Under the pieces are notes generated by a model. That model saw only the letters and a list, made by a program, of their open reading frames with translations. It was not told the origin of the DNA and did not search any database. From NCBI RefSeq assembly GCF_965638725.1, contig NC_134970.1, forward strand, positions 4,779,001 to 4,843,000: a DNA stretch of 64,000 nucleotides, given 5' to 3'. The position numbers and the translations under genes were made by a program. Below are positions 28,901 through 39,142 of this stretch, piece after piece (position 1 is the stretch's first letter; every line of letters starts with the position of its first letter). The DNA is from Aptenodytes patagonicus (lineage: Eukaryota; Chordata; Aves; Sphenisciformes; Spheniscidae).

Positions 28901-31900
28901 GCCACGTTACATTTCTCTCCCTCTGTGCAGGAAGAGAAGAGCCAGGCACGTGTCCCATCCGTGATGTATGGTCATTGTACGTCCTCAGCACTCATATATG
29001 GCGCAATCTTTTGCCGTGAGAAAGGCAACTTGGGCGTTATTCTCCTGGAAACATGCAATGCAAAAACTGAGCAGCGATATAAAAGTACAGTAAAATCTCA
29101 AGAACATAATATGTTATGTGGAACACCTTGTACTCCTTCCGTAACTGAATTCTTAACCTTTACAGACCTCTCTCTCGTTCTCCAAATGCAGTATGTAACC
29201 AGGCACCATAATGCCCCATAAGGTGTCTATTGTTAAAAACAGAAAGAAATGTGCAAAAGAAATAGTGCAGCAGATGGGTAATTTCTCACTCCTAAATAAT
29301 GGAACATATCTACATGATACAGGTGGGAGAGACTAAAAATGTACATGGAGGACATCCAAATGAGGCAATCCGAAATCCACTCTTTTTGTCTCTTAAGTCT
29401 CTAGTATCTTATTTGGATTTTATTTGCCCCAGCTATTGGGGAACTGGATCGATAACACTACGGGCTAGGACACCTCAAACAGCTCTCCTATTGCTTCTGA
29501 AGTAGGAGACACCTCGAAGCCTTAGAGAAAGCTGAAGGGGGTGGAGGGAAGAGATGCACTCATTACGCCACAGGGAAGCACTTTTACCTGGAGTTTTCAA
29601 TTCAAACATTTTCAATAGAGATGACACATGGCAATTAAGTGGAAAGTCTCAAGATGTTTTGAAGGACTGGAATTTTAATCAGCGAACAGCTTTCAACAGA
29701 CATCATTTCAGAAAGCAAAATTTGTGTATCAGTTATCGTCATTCTTGACCTCTCTTACACTAAACCATGAGGTTGGGAAACTACCTTAGAAGATGTTAGA
29801 TGGCCCAAAGGGACCACTGAGGGAAGTCAAAAGCTTTAAGCTGAACTCACACAGCTGAAGGAGGGGGGAGAAAAAAGAGCTGGCTAATTCGAAGCTTATG
29901 TATTTTCACACATGAAGCCACAGAAAAACATTTCATTGTCTTAGCTGAAAACAGCCAGTTCCAAATACAAGCGGGATGTTCCAGGAAGAAGACAGAAACC
30001 TGTGGTGACTAGAAGCAATACTGTGCGCTCTGCAGGGGCAGCACAGGGAAAGAAACCGAGAGGTCACAGAAGAGGCACACCATTTTCAGTGCACCCCAAG
30101 CCACCGAAGGAAATCACTTTCCTTTAGCGGGATTTATACACACCCCCCCCGGCAGTTTAACCATTATCGTGGTGCCTGCACTTGGCTGAGCACTGCACCT
30201 TGCCGAACAACAGCAAGCAGTCCCAGTGACCGAATCAATCCTATGATGCTGCTACAAGCACAAGTCCGCGCAGCCACCCCCAGCAGCTGAACCCTGCTAA
30301 AGCAGGTGGTCAGGAGCTTTAAGTGTGGGGTAAAATATTTTGAGAATGTCACAGCAGGAGCTGCTCTCTACTTGCTGCCATTGAAAACAGGCAACAGCTC
30401 TTCCCCGTGGAAAGTAATCAAGAGCTGCCAGTACACAAATGATTCTGTAACTGCTAATTCCTCAGCATAAACTATGTCACCAATCTATAATTGTCTGCAT
30501 TAAAGTAAAGGGGGATTAAGCTACAGAAACTGTCTGAGAACAAGTTCAGGCATGTAAGGCAGTCGAGCTGGACTAAAATTATATTGTACCCAATTCCTTC
30601 TGCTACAGTTGTCTGCTTACATTTCCATTTCACATGCACCCAATTTTTAAATGTTTTGTAACTTGGAGCACAGCACAATTAGAGTGTGTTCTATAGTTAA
30701 AAATACAATATATTTAAAGTCTAGCTTTCATTCAAAATAATCAGGTCAAATATTTGAATTATTCTGGAGAAGAGGTGCGTCTTTGCTTTTTTTTTTTTAA
30801 AATGCACTAAATAAAAGCTGTCCAAGAAAATATTTTTCAATTGTTAATTATATAATTTTGTTATTTTTAGTAGCATCAGGGGACAGTTATGGACACCAGA
30901 GATGCAACTGTCTACAATAGTTCACATGCACTAAGAAGACATCCACTAAGCTTTGAGTTAGCCGCAATGGATTAAGCAGTTTAAAAACTATTTTCTGTTC
31001 CCCAGCCATAGGGTATGGATGACCCTACGCACGCGCTGCTTAGCAGCAGCCATAGCTCAGAGATTGCCAGTCTGTTCTGGCATTTTAGCAACAGCACCTC
31101 CAGAGCTACTAGACCCATTTCTATGGTGTCTTTTCCGCCTGTAAGGACAGCGGTTCATCAAATGTTTTCGAGTAAGAATCTTCCCTACTACTAAACTTTA
31201 TCAAAACCCAAATGATCTTTTTAAACCAAGTGCTTCACCCTTCTCACCACGTTCAGTTAAATTGGTCACCACCTACAAACATTAGTAACTAACTTCACAG
31301 TAAGACCTGGATCACTTAAAACAATTCCTAGGTACTGAGACACATAAGAATGCAGGATTGTTTTGTTTTTATCACCTGATCTAGGAAGAAGAGAAGCAAA
31401 GTAATAGGACTTCCCACGCGCCACTATCACTTCCCTAATAGATGCCTGGATGAGTATTGAACTAACCCAAGGCAGTTTCCAGGGAAGGAGGAGGACTGAC
31501 TTGAAAGATCAGGTCTCAGGTTTCCTGCCTCCTCCGGGACACAAGGATTCTCCCCAGTGCCCTCTCAAAAGGAAAGGAGTATTAAGACTAAGCTTGAGAT
31601 TTATACAGAGGACTGGGGAAGTTTTCCTGAGATTTATCTGAATGTGGATTAGCAAAAGGGAAGTCATAGGCTAAGTCCCAGGGACAGAGACAAGGAGCAG
31701 ACAAAACATGGACAGCAGGGACCCCTGAGCTCTTCTAAGATAAAGCACACACACCACAACTCCCCGCTCGCAATGGCATAATAATCTTTGTGGCAAATCC
31801 AACAATGCCAATACAAACACGAAAGAAGGGTTTAGATTCATTAGTTCAGGGAAAGAGAAAATCCTACCATTTGCTGTTTCATCCTACCTTCCTTTGACTT

Positions 31901-34900
31901 CTCACATATGGAGAAAAAGAGGACAGCTCAGTAAATGAAGCAAGACAGAACATCTATTGAAAGTCAGATGGAGTTCTCTGACAACAGTTGATTAGTTTAC
32001 TGGACATCAACAAAAATGTTGCCTTCAAACAGCTGAGGAAACCAAATTAATTTGTTCACACTTCAGTCAGGATTTCCAAATAAAAGCTAGAGAAGAGACC
32101 TTGATATAAGACCAGACAAGAACAGACATTTTTTCTCCACAACAAACACAAATCTAACAATGTATTAGATCTATAATCAGAAATATTTGATCAGTAATAA
32201 GAGAGATACATATCTGCATCTAAAGAATGATATAAAAACAGTGTTTTGATTTAAGAGATCAAATAAATTCTTGGGGGGCTGCTGGTGTTTAAGCAAGGGT
32301 TGTAATAAAAACACAGGTATTTTAATGGCAGCAGTTAGTTGTAGTGAACCCCTCTACCAGACCAATCATGCAGAGCCATACTGTAATCAGTAAAAATGGC
32401 TTTTGCTTTAACCACACGAACAAAGGTTTCATGGTGCAGGAGCAGCTAAGGCTGCACATTCCACCTCAATACTCATATCCTGATAGGTAATGCCTAAAAA
32501 CTTAGGGCTGCACAGTCTGACTTTGCACGTCCTTATGTTTGCTTTCTATATATGCTTTTCCCATAGAACTTTGAGACACCACACGCAACTATTTGAAGAC
32601 TGGAAAAGAAGAAAAAGAAAAAAGATTTACCATAGGATGACTGGATATACTGTACCAGCAAACCCTTTAAAAACAGTAAGTGCGGGAAAGCTGAGGGCAC
32701 TGCCTGCGCACCAGTTCCATCCTTTGGCCCACACGTGGCAACCTGCCTGTGAGCTGAGAAGGAGCATTTCAAGCCTGAGTTTTTCCTGACACACACTGGG
32801 AGAGCTTCTTTGGAAAAGCGGTCCAAAAATCTGTTAACAGAGGACATCTGCGTGCTTTTTTGTTTTTTAATAGCAGTTCTGCAAACACCTGCAAGGTTAA
32901 AAATCAAGACCAGGAGTCCTAGCGTTAGCCGTTATGGGAAACGTGTCACGTGTGAGTGATTTGAGTCTGTTATGTTAAATTCTGTACGTCCTGATGTCTT
33001 ACCTAAACATACTTTGAGTATTTCTCTGAATAGTACCTATAGTCCACCACTAATATCAAGTGTTAACAGATCCACAGACCCAAGTTTTACTTAAAGTAGC
33101 ATCCTATCACCTTTGCTAGAAAGCAAAAATTGAACACTTACACAAAGTCAGAGTAAAAGCAATAAAAAACTCCCCAAAACTATTAGCTAGAACATGTCTT
33201 TAGACTCCCAATCAAGTACATCCACTTCTGGGCAATATAGGTGGTTCATATAATATAACGAATTTGAACAGCCCACCCACAGGGATAAAAACGTGCATTT
33301 ATAAGGCAATTTTCATTTTGTTAAAAGCCAATATTCTGTCTGTTCTCCAAGACCAATAAAACACTTGCACAGAAATGTCAGATACGTTTTCCTTGCTACG
33401 CTCGAAAATTTCAGACCTCTGATGTAAAAATCGACACCACCACTAGCCAGTTCCTACCTCACCTCGGCTCCCCTCACTCGTACATACAGAAATGCCCTAC
33501 ATCTTACACAATATAGAAAGAGGTTTTACAGCAGATTTCTGTACTATTTTCAGAGATAAACTTAGAAGTATTTTCATGCAAAACATCATCTTTAGAGTAC
33601 TAGTTAAACCATGATACAGCTACAAATTCTTCTAAGACGAAAAAAAATTGAGGACCTCCAGAAGACATCTGCCTACCTTACAAAAAATGGCCTTAAAAAG
33701 ACCTTTTTTACCAGAAAGCTAGATCAAAAAAGTCTAGAGTTCGCAACAATAAAACTTTTTTTCCCCACACACAATGGAAACCATCATTATCTGACACATT
33801 TCAATTAAATATCACACCTACTAGACTAATAAAAATTCAGCTTTCTAAACAAAAGCTAAAAAGAGAATGTAAAGAAATATTACATGTAAATTACTGAAAT
33901 ACACATACATTAAACTAAGTCTTCCAAATTAGGAATCCCTTCACAGCCAACTGTGTTGAAATGCAGATTTTAAATCCGGCACCACTAGCTACTTCAAATC
34001 AAATTAATTCACTTTCTCACAGGATAAAAGAAGCTCCAAGCCTTACGCTGTAGCCTCTCACCCTCAAAATTGGTATACTCTCCAATTAAAAAGAGTAATC
34101 CCCCTTCCTTGTCACAATACAATTTCTATACCAGCTTTACAGGAATCTAATGACTTTTACAAAATAGGCCTTAACCGAGCGTCGACAAAAAATAAAATGC
34201 ACGTTCTGTGCAAAGTGTCCTCTGCTCTTACATTTACACTAATCCATATTGCTGAAAACCCGTCAAGGCTAGGCTGACACTTAAGAACTTCCATTCTGCA
34301 AGTGTTTTCGGGAAGTCCAATCTGCCCTGGTACCATCTATCCAGAGACCTGCGACCGTCCTTGCGTTAGGAAGACCGTGAGTAGGTATTTCGGCGCAGAC
34401 TCATCCAGCACCAACTGACCTAAACAATCCCTATTTTTAAAACATTAGCACAAAGGGTTTTCAAAAGGAGTTTCTGCTGTAGGTAGGCTGAGTCTAGACA
34501 AGTTCAGGCACGTTCCTGGCCACGCTATCACACAACGCTGAAGAGCTGTAGTCAACACCTGGAAGTTAACTTTACCACAAAACCGACTCCTAACAGCCCA
34601 CTGAGCCCCCTCCCTCAAACCTGCGGTGCTGGACGCGCTTCAGCGTGCAGGCAGCCGGGCTTCTGCACTGCCTAACATCTGGAGGGGGGAAGGGAGCAGG
34701 GAGGGTTAAGCGTGCCATTTAATGGAGGGTGGATTTTTATCCTAGATGCGATGGCAGCAAAACGCCCTCCCAACTACGCTGCCCGGGTTTTGCTCCCGAG
34801 CAGGAAACATTTCGGTGCCAAAACATCTTTTGGAGAAGTTCGCTTTTGGTTCTGGGCCAAAAGCGAAAGCTCAACCTCTCGCTCTAAAGCCTCACAACTT

Positions 34901-37900
34901 CTAACGAATTAATAAATAAATAAATAAATAAAGAGGGACAATGTGTGCTGCCTTTGAAGAACGTACAGCCGGGACGCTCAGAAAGGGCAAAGTTGGATTT
35001 ATGCAGCAGAAAGCCAAGAAGTTAGAACAGCCCACAAACAGAACTCAATGCGTAATTAAAAAGAGGCAGAACTCTAGGAAAGCGTTTCATAAATAACAGG
35101 GAAAAAGACAACTCACCAAAGCGTTTAACCTGTATTTCTTGAAGATCAAGGAGCAGTCTCAGAAACTTAGGATGCTTATGCTCTACCTGAAGCATTTTTG
35201 CAATATTGTTCATAAAACCAGCTGGTGGTTTCTTAGTACTGTCCCAAGTCTGCCAGAACTTCGAAAGCGCATTGAGCAATCCCAGGTGAACTGGACAATG
35301 GACAGACTTTCAAAGGCTATTGACAAGTATCTACATTGCTCCACAGTCAACCGCTAACCTTTTTCCCCAAATTGGCTGAATGAGCTATTTTAAAATAATT
35401 CCTCTATTTCAGCAGAACTGCAAACTCACTGTAAATGTGTTAAATACAATTACTAACAACACTGTTGGAAATATTCTTTCAAAACGCATTACATCTCAGA
35501 TTATTTACTACACAGTATGTGAGAGGCATACAACAGGGAAGTAACTTCAGGTCCGGGGACTACATAATTATCGCCAAAGAGCAGCTTGCCCCACGCGTGA
35601 AAAAAGTTCTAGTGAAAATTATTGATGTCTTTGTTAGTTAACCCATACATGGACATCACCAAGAAGAACCCAGCCTACCAAGTAAGCGCACTTCTCTCGC
35701 CCCTGCTGTGAACTCCCTCACCGTTTCCTGCAGATGCAAAGAGAGAGGGAAGGGATCATCACTGGAGAAAAGCGATGATCTTTAACAAAAGGAAAAGTGA
35801 CTTGACAGTCTCATCGAGACAAATCATTTGCAGGACAGACTGGCGACGGAAGATTCTGACCCCAATTCTAGGCCACAAAAAACAAACCTAGTGGGCCACT
35901 GCCTAACATCAACCGGGGCAGGGTGGGTTACACAGGGTCCCTCAACGTGACAGAGGAAAGGTGTTTCCAGAAAAGGAATATGTGTCTCGATTGCAGCTTT
36001 TTATAATGCCCGAGAGCAGGGTTGGCATATCCAGGCCGATAACCCAAAGGCCATACTAAGAAGAGGTGGGAGCTGGAGAACGGGACAGAAACACGGCGGC
36101 AGAACTGCAAACGGCACAAACCCAGGCACAACAAATGATACGGCAGGTCAGGAGAGCAGCGCCCCGGCAAGAACACACAAGAAAAACGAGCAGCACCTGT
36201 CAGCATACCTAACTCAGCTCCCTGCCGTTGAAAGGGTAAACCCTCACGGGCTTTAAGCCTGCTCTAAGAGCAATCACACTACAGCCTGCGCTCGTTTTCA
36301 TATACTCTTGTATACGTTACACCAACTTAACAGGTTTCCTTTTTACACGCCCCCATCCATCTACAAGGCTTATCAGCTAATAACTTGAAAACAAAAAAAA
36401 AACCTAAAAACTTACGTTTTCAGAACCAAACTAGCCACTGAAGTTGTGAAGTTAAAGCTATTTTAATCACTTAAGATTTTCTTCAACTGCAGTTAAAAGA
36501 TTTTTTTTAAGAAAGTCATTGGTTATAAGATTGTATTTGAGATACTGTTACTTCAAAAAGAAATTAAATGCTCCTGAAAAAGAAAGCTCCTTCAAGACCA
36601 ACCAGGAATACCACGGTTATACATAGTATCTTCACGAGTAACTTTCGGGTTCAGCTCTGCTAAGCTTTCTGCTCTCCCAAGGAATATCACAGAAAAAAAC
36701 CCACAACCCAGCGTGACGCTGCAGTGTCGGTAGTTTTATTCATATTATCAACACACGAATAAAGTGGGAAAGCATCTTCCGCTGTGAACCACTTCTCCAA
36801 AGCAAACTCCTGAACTCCTCAAGAGACACCTTCTTTCGCATTGTATCAGCTTACAAAACACACGGTGTTATTTGCTATTCCCTTACTCCCTCTGCAGATG
36901 CAGATTTGCCAATATAATTCAGTACAGAGGGAGGGAAAGATGAAAGGAAAAAGGTGACAAAGTTGTCTTATTACTGTTTATTAGTTCAACAATTCCGCGC
37001 AAGTTTTTTCCCCAACTGTTGACATCAAGACCTTCGCTTGGATTTCAAGTTTCAAACCTGAGGTTTCTGGATTTGATGTTATACCACTAAGAAAAAAATA
37101 GTAACTACAACTTAGCTAAGTGATCTCCGTTAACAATATCTGAAATGGAAAACACTTTGCTCTCCTGCGTCCATCACAGCGAAGAGACGCAAACCTGACA
37201 CGAGGGTCGCATTTTGGTTAGTGCCCTACACCACGGCAAAGCTGTTAGAGATGGTTTAAAAGACGCGAGTGGCAATAACGAGTCAAACGCCGCAATTCAG
37301 GCAGCAGCAATTTCACAACATTCTTTCACAGTCACTGGGTGCCCTGCACCACTGGTTTCTGTTTCCACCACCACCTCCTGGTTTCTGTTTTTCACCATTA
37401 TCGTGTTTCCCACGAGCTGCACCTTCCCCTGATAGCCTGTACCTGCTTTTTTTCCTAGGGCAGCGACAGAGAGCCTTTATAAAGCCACAACGCACACCGA
37501 AAGCCGGCGTATTTAGAGAGAGGCCCCTAGTTTGCAAGCAGATGCTAAGTTTTTACCAAACACCTAGGCGACTTTCACGTGGAGACCGTGGCAGCTTTGA
37601 CACTTCCGTACAGCCCTTCCACCGCAGCCTTCCCTCCTTCCGAAGCCCGCCTTAGGGTCCAGGGGCACCCTAATCCACCCCTGAACTCAGCTCACCCTCC
37701 CGTTCCCGCAGAGAAAGCGCCCTTTAAGAGCTCCCGGGTCCGCTGGATCACATGCCCCTCTTCCTATCAATTAGTCACTCTTTAACAGCTTTGCAGCCCT
37801 TTGACCGACGAGCTCCACGAACTGGCAAAATCACAACCCCGAGCTGGAGACCTGGGGGGGGGGGGGGGGGGGACGGGACGGGACCCGGGTCCCTCCTCAG

Positions 37901-38595
37901 CCCCGTCCTGCTCCTCTCCTCCTCCGCGCTGCCATGATAGCTCCCTCCCCGCCACACACACGCCCCGCTCCGCTGGCGGCCCACCGCCGGTTCGCCCCGC
38001 CATCAGCGACCCCGGGGAAGAAGGGGAGGGGAAAGCGGGGACCCGCCAGAAACGCCGCCCCCCCCACCTCCCTCCCTCCCTCCCTCCCTCCCTCCCCTCC
38101 CTCCACACGGCGGCTCCCCTCCCCGGCGGGGCCCCGCGGGCGGCGGGACGGGCCTGCCGCCCCCCGAGGCGGCTCGGGGCGGGGGGAAGGCGGCCGGCCC
38201 GGCTCGCTGCGCGGCCCCTCAGCGCCGGCGGCCACCCCCGCCCCCGAGGCTCCCCTCAGGCGCCCAGCCTCCGCGGGGCGGGCGGCCTCCCGCCCTTCCC
38301 CTCCGCCGCCTCACGGCCGGCGGCCTCTCGCCGCTCCCCTCCGCCGCCTCAGCGCCGGCGCCTCCCCGAGGCCCGCGACCCGCCGGGTCCCCGTGTCCCC
38401 CTCCCCCCCGGCCCGGCGTCCCCCCGGCCCCTCGCACCAGTTGGTCATGTCGAGGAAGAAGGCGCAGCCGGCGGGGCTGAGCTGGAAGCCGAGGAGCCGC
38501 TGGAACTCGCCGATCAGCACGTCCTTGTCGGTGGTGCCCAGGCAGCTGAACTTCTGCATCAGCTCCGCGTCCAGGTCCACGTCCATGCCCTCCAT
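7907..38595 (-). CDS. ILRUN: ILRUN (C6orf106), whole coding span, five exons
   Basis: ILRUN carries a UBA-like region and an NBR1-type FW domain; the mammalian protein is known to restrain IRF3-driven interferon and TNF transcription through p300/CBP. Five minus-strand exons with GT-AG borders join in frame (158+155+198+329+36 nt) to 291 codons plus stop. Residues 1-52 begin MEGMDVDLD and, with the next 10-15, form the UBA-like helices. About residues 70-175 form the FW domain, with conserved KTWRIQN, GDQFGHVN, YQGQWRM and YYGDVIWV stretches. The remainder is a low-complexity Ser/Asn/Pro tail ending PFGQS. The start has a good context (GCGCCATGG). Introns are 14.8, 3.7, 2.5 and 8.8 kb. From memory the human protein has 298 residues, and the 7-residue difference fits a tandem TWAPAPD-type repeat that is single here. 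Identity is secure from sequence and from the SNRPC neighbour. Confidence 0.96.
14202..14236. repeat. A-rich low-complexity tract (A14 then CAAACC/CCCCAAA)
   Basis: Poly-A followed by CAAACCAAAACCCC-type sequence. One of several such A/C tracts whose complement gives U/G-rich RNA in the ILRUN transcript. Confidence 0.8.
14702..14762. repeat. A/C-rich low-complexity tract ending in a G run
   Basis: Repeated A runs with CCCC and ACGAC interruptions, ending in A8 G9 AGGG. Confidence 0.8.
16764..17092 (-). CDS. ILRUN: ILRUN coding exon 4
   Basis: Acceptor TTCCACAG|ATGTCATC and donor AGTAAG|GTAGGT, 329 nt. It completes the FW domain (DVIWVILSVEVGG) and encodes the disordered tail rich in Ser, Asn, Gln and Pro through VVTYSK. 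It ends in phase 0 after residue 280. Only one TWGPAPD copy is present. Confidence 0.95.
17412..17490 (-). repeat. MIR-like SINE fragment (antisense)
   Basis: AAGTGACTTTATCCAAGGCTACGCAGCAAG followed by a GAGCCAGGA block resembles the reverse complement of the MIR core (AAGTGACTTGCCCAAGGTCACACAGC). It is diverged and identified from memory of the consensus. Confidence 0.5.
18285..18490. other. GC-rich islet with CCGGG tandem units in ILRUN intron 3
   Basis: About 200 bp of very high GC and CpG density stands abruptly in AT-rich intron. It contains (CCGGG)n at about 18354-18376 and GGCCCGGCC/CGGCCC tandem units at about 18434-18465. It could be an intragenic CpG islet with promoter or enhancer activity, or simply an expanded GC minisatellite. 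Confidence 0.6.
19564..19761 (-). CDS. ILRUN: ILRUN coding exon 3
   Basis: Acceptor AATCCCAG|GGACAGAG and donor TACGGAG|GTGAGT. It is 198 nt and encodes the core FW domain (TEAWPPGVCLKYVGGDQFGH through GLYYG). Phase is preserved on both sides (enters with one base, leaves with one base). Confidence 0.96.
22325..22344. repeat. (AC)10 microsatellite
   Basis: Ten uninterrupted AC dinucleotides in ILRUN intron 2. Confidence 0.95.
23132..23176. repeat. A/C-rich low-complexity tract
   Basis: AAACAAACAAAAACCCAACC-type sequence, 150 bp before the splice-site region of exon 2 on the minus strand's 3' side; U/G-rich in ILRUN pre-mRNA. Confidence 0.75.
23485..23639 (-). CDS. ILRUN: ILRUN coding exon 2
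   Basis: Acceptor TTTCTAG|GAATCTACA and donor ACACAG|GTAAGG. It reads NLQAAIGAYYDF through TWRIQNT, covering the end of the UBA-like part and the start of the FW domain. It is 155 nt long, enters after two bases of the Trp codon and leaves after one base of a Gly codon. Confidence 0.95.
26831..26873. repeat. AT-rich simple repeat grading into (AC)n
   Basis: ATATATACATATATATGTAT-type sequence followed by ACACACACAC, flanked by poly-T on both sides. Confidence 0.9.
34911..34932. repeat. (AATA)5 microsatellite
   Basis: Perfect tetranucleotide repeat of about five units in ILRUN intron 1. Confidence 0.95.
35117..35290 (-). other. Exon-like open segment of unknown identity in ILRUN intron 1
   Basis: On the minus strand an open segment of 174 nt lies between a CCAG acceptor-like site (AG at 35292-35291) and a strong donor TTTG|GTGAGT. 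In one frame it reads HLGLLNALSKFWQTWD at the start and LLLDLQEIQVKRFG at the end. Length is a multiple of three with equal phase at both ends, but that phase does not fit ILRUN exon 1, so inclusion would introduce a stop. I do not recognise the peptide. It may be an alternative first-exon-linked exon, a decayed exon or chance. Confidence 0.2.
37854..37872 (+). repeat. G19 homopolymer run
   Basis: Nineteen consecutive G, followed by GGGACGGGAC-type repeats; a candidate G-quadruplex former and an assembly-error-prone site. Confidence 0.9.
38060..38103. repeat. (CCCT)n homopyrimidine tract
   Basis: About ten CCCT/CCTC units upstream of ILRUN exon 1 on the plus-strand side (inside its first intron); purine-only on the ILRUN sense strand. 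Confidence 0.9.
38438..38595 (-). CDS. ILRUN: ILRUN coding exon 1
   Basis: Encodes residues 1-52 plus two bases of Trp53 (UBA-like N-terminus, start MEGMDVDLD). The start codon is at 38595-38593. The donor is AACTG|GTGCGAG with GT at 38437-38436, phase 2. The exon lies inside the CpG island. Confidence 0.95.
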
Positions 38596-38634
38596 GGCGC
38601 TCAGCGGTCCCCGCCGCCCCGGGGCCGCCCCGCT

Positions 38635-38652
38635 GCCGCCGCCGCCGCCGCC
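38635..38652 (-). repeat. ILRUN: (GGC)6 trinucleotide repeat in ILRUN 5' UTR
   Basis: Six perfect GCC units on plus, GGC on the ILRUN sense strand, about 40 nt before the start codon. Whether it is transcribed depends on the unknown TSS. Confidence 0.8.
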
Positions 38653-38664
38653 TCAGCGCCGCAT
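38653..38664 (-). promoter_or_regulatory. ILRUN: Minimal upstream ORF (MRR-stop) before ILRUN
   Basis: Minus-strand ATG CGG CGC TGA ends 57 nt before the ILRUN start codon and abuts the GGC repeat. It would act only if transcription starts upstream of 38664. Confidence 0.45.
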
Positions 38665-38783
38665 GGGGGCGAGGGGGGAGCGCGGGCACGGCGGGGGGCG
38701 GGGGGGAGGGGGCGCGGGCGACGCCAGCCGCTGCCGGCGCTGCGCAAGCGCCGCTCCGCCCCGCGCGAGGGGCACGCGGCCTA

Positions 38784-38821
38784 TGACGCCACCGCGCCGG
38801 GCGCCAGGCGCGGTGGCGTCA
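38784..38821. repeat. Perfect 15-bp inverted repeat with CRE half-sites at both ends
   Basis: Arms TGACGCCACCGCGCC (38784-38798) and GGCGCGGTGGCGTCA (38807-38821) are exact reverse complements around an 8-nt spacer. Each arm starts or ends with a TGACG/CGTCA half-site. Lies between the two start codons, 190 bp from ILRUN's. Confidence 0.9.
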
Positions 38822-38919
38822 CCCCGCGCGCGGCGGGGGAGGGAGGGGCGGGGGGCGGAGCGTCGGCGGCCCGCCCCCGGCGGAAGGAGAGCCGCAAGGG
38901 CGAGGGGGCGGGGGCGCGC

Positions 38920-38927
38920 ATGCAAAT
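38920..38927 (+). promoter_or_regulatory. Octamer motif ATGCAAAT (1 of 3)
   Basis: Perfect POU/Oct binding octamer in the bidirectional promoter, followed 6 nt later by a one-mismatch copy on the opposite strand (TTTGCAT at 38934-38940). Confidence 0.7.
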
Positions 38928-38960
38928 GAGTGCTTTGCATACGTGGGCGGGCGCCTCGCG

Positions 38961-38966
38961 TGACGT
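38961..38966 (+). promoter_or_regulatory. CRE-type TGACGT
   Basis: TGACGT hexamer, a CREB/ATF core. Similar cores lie at 39137-39142 and 39628-39633. Confidence 0.55.
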
Positions 38967-39033
38967 GGGGGCTCCGCGCGCACGACCGAGGCGGGCGGAG
39001 AGCGACGGCGACTGCGTCACTGGGCGGGGTAAT

Positions 39034-39041
39034 ATTTGCAT
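39034..39041 (-). promoter_or_regulatory. Octamer motif (2 of 3), ATTTGCAT on plus
   Basis: Perfect octamer in reverse orientation, 20 nt before the CArG box. Confidence 0.7.
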
Positions 39042-39060
39042 AGCCCCCAGCCGCGCGCTT

Positions 39061-39070
39061 CCATATATGG
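39061..39070. promoter_or_regulatory. Consensus CArG box CCATATATGG
   Basis: Exact CC(A/T)6GG serum-response element core in otherwise GC-rich promoter sequence; an SRF site by sequence. Confidence 0.7.
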
Positions 39071-39104
39071 AGGCGGCGCGGGCGGCGAGCGCGCGTGTTT
39101 ATGT

Positions 39105-39112
39105 ATGCAAAT
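39105..39112 (+). promoter_or_regulatory. Octamer motif ATGCAAAT (3 of 3)
   Basis: Perfect octamer 35 nt after the CArG box and about 25 nt before a TGACGT core. Confidence 0.7.
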
Positions 39113-39136
39113 AAGCGGCGGGCGGGCGGGGCCTTG

Positions 39137-39142
39137 TGACGT
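39137..39142 (+). promoter_or_regulatory. CRE-type TGACGT
   Basis: CREB/ATF core next to GGGCGGGGCC GC box. Confidence 0.5.

Larger units (their letters stand above)
23640..38437 (-). other. ILRUN: ILRUN intron 1
   Basis: 14.8 kb first intron. Contains an AT/AC simple repeat at 26831-26873, (AATA)n at 34911-34932, and part of the CpG island from about 37800 onward (a 19-base G run at 37854-37872 and a CCCT repeat at about 38060-38100). An exon-like segment lies at 35117-35290 on the minus strand (see findings). Open frames such as 26141-26665 minus look like chance. Confidence 0.85.

Noticed and set aside
37801-39114. Very long open frames (up to 437 codons) on both strands across the ILRUN/SNRPC CpG island
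   Set aside because: GC-rich DNA has few stop codons; frames overlap in several phases, are Pro/Arg/Ala/Gly low complexity, and run through ILRUN exon 1 antisense.
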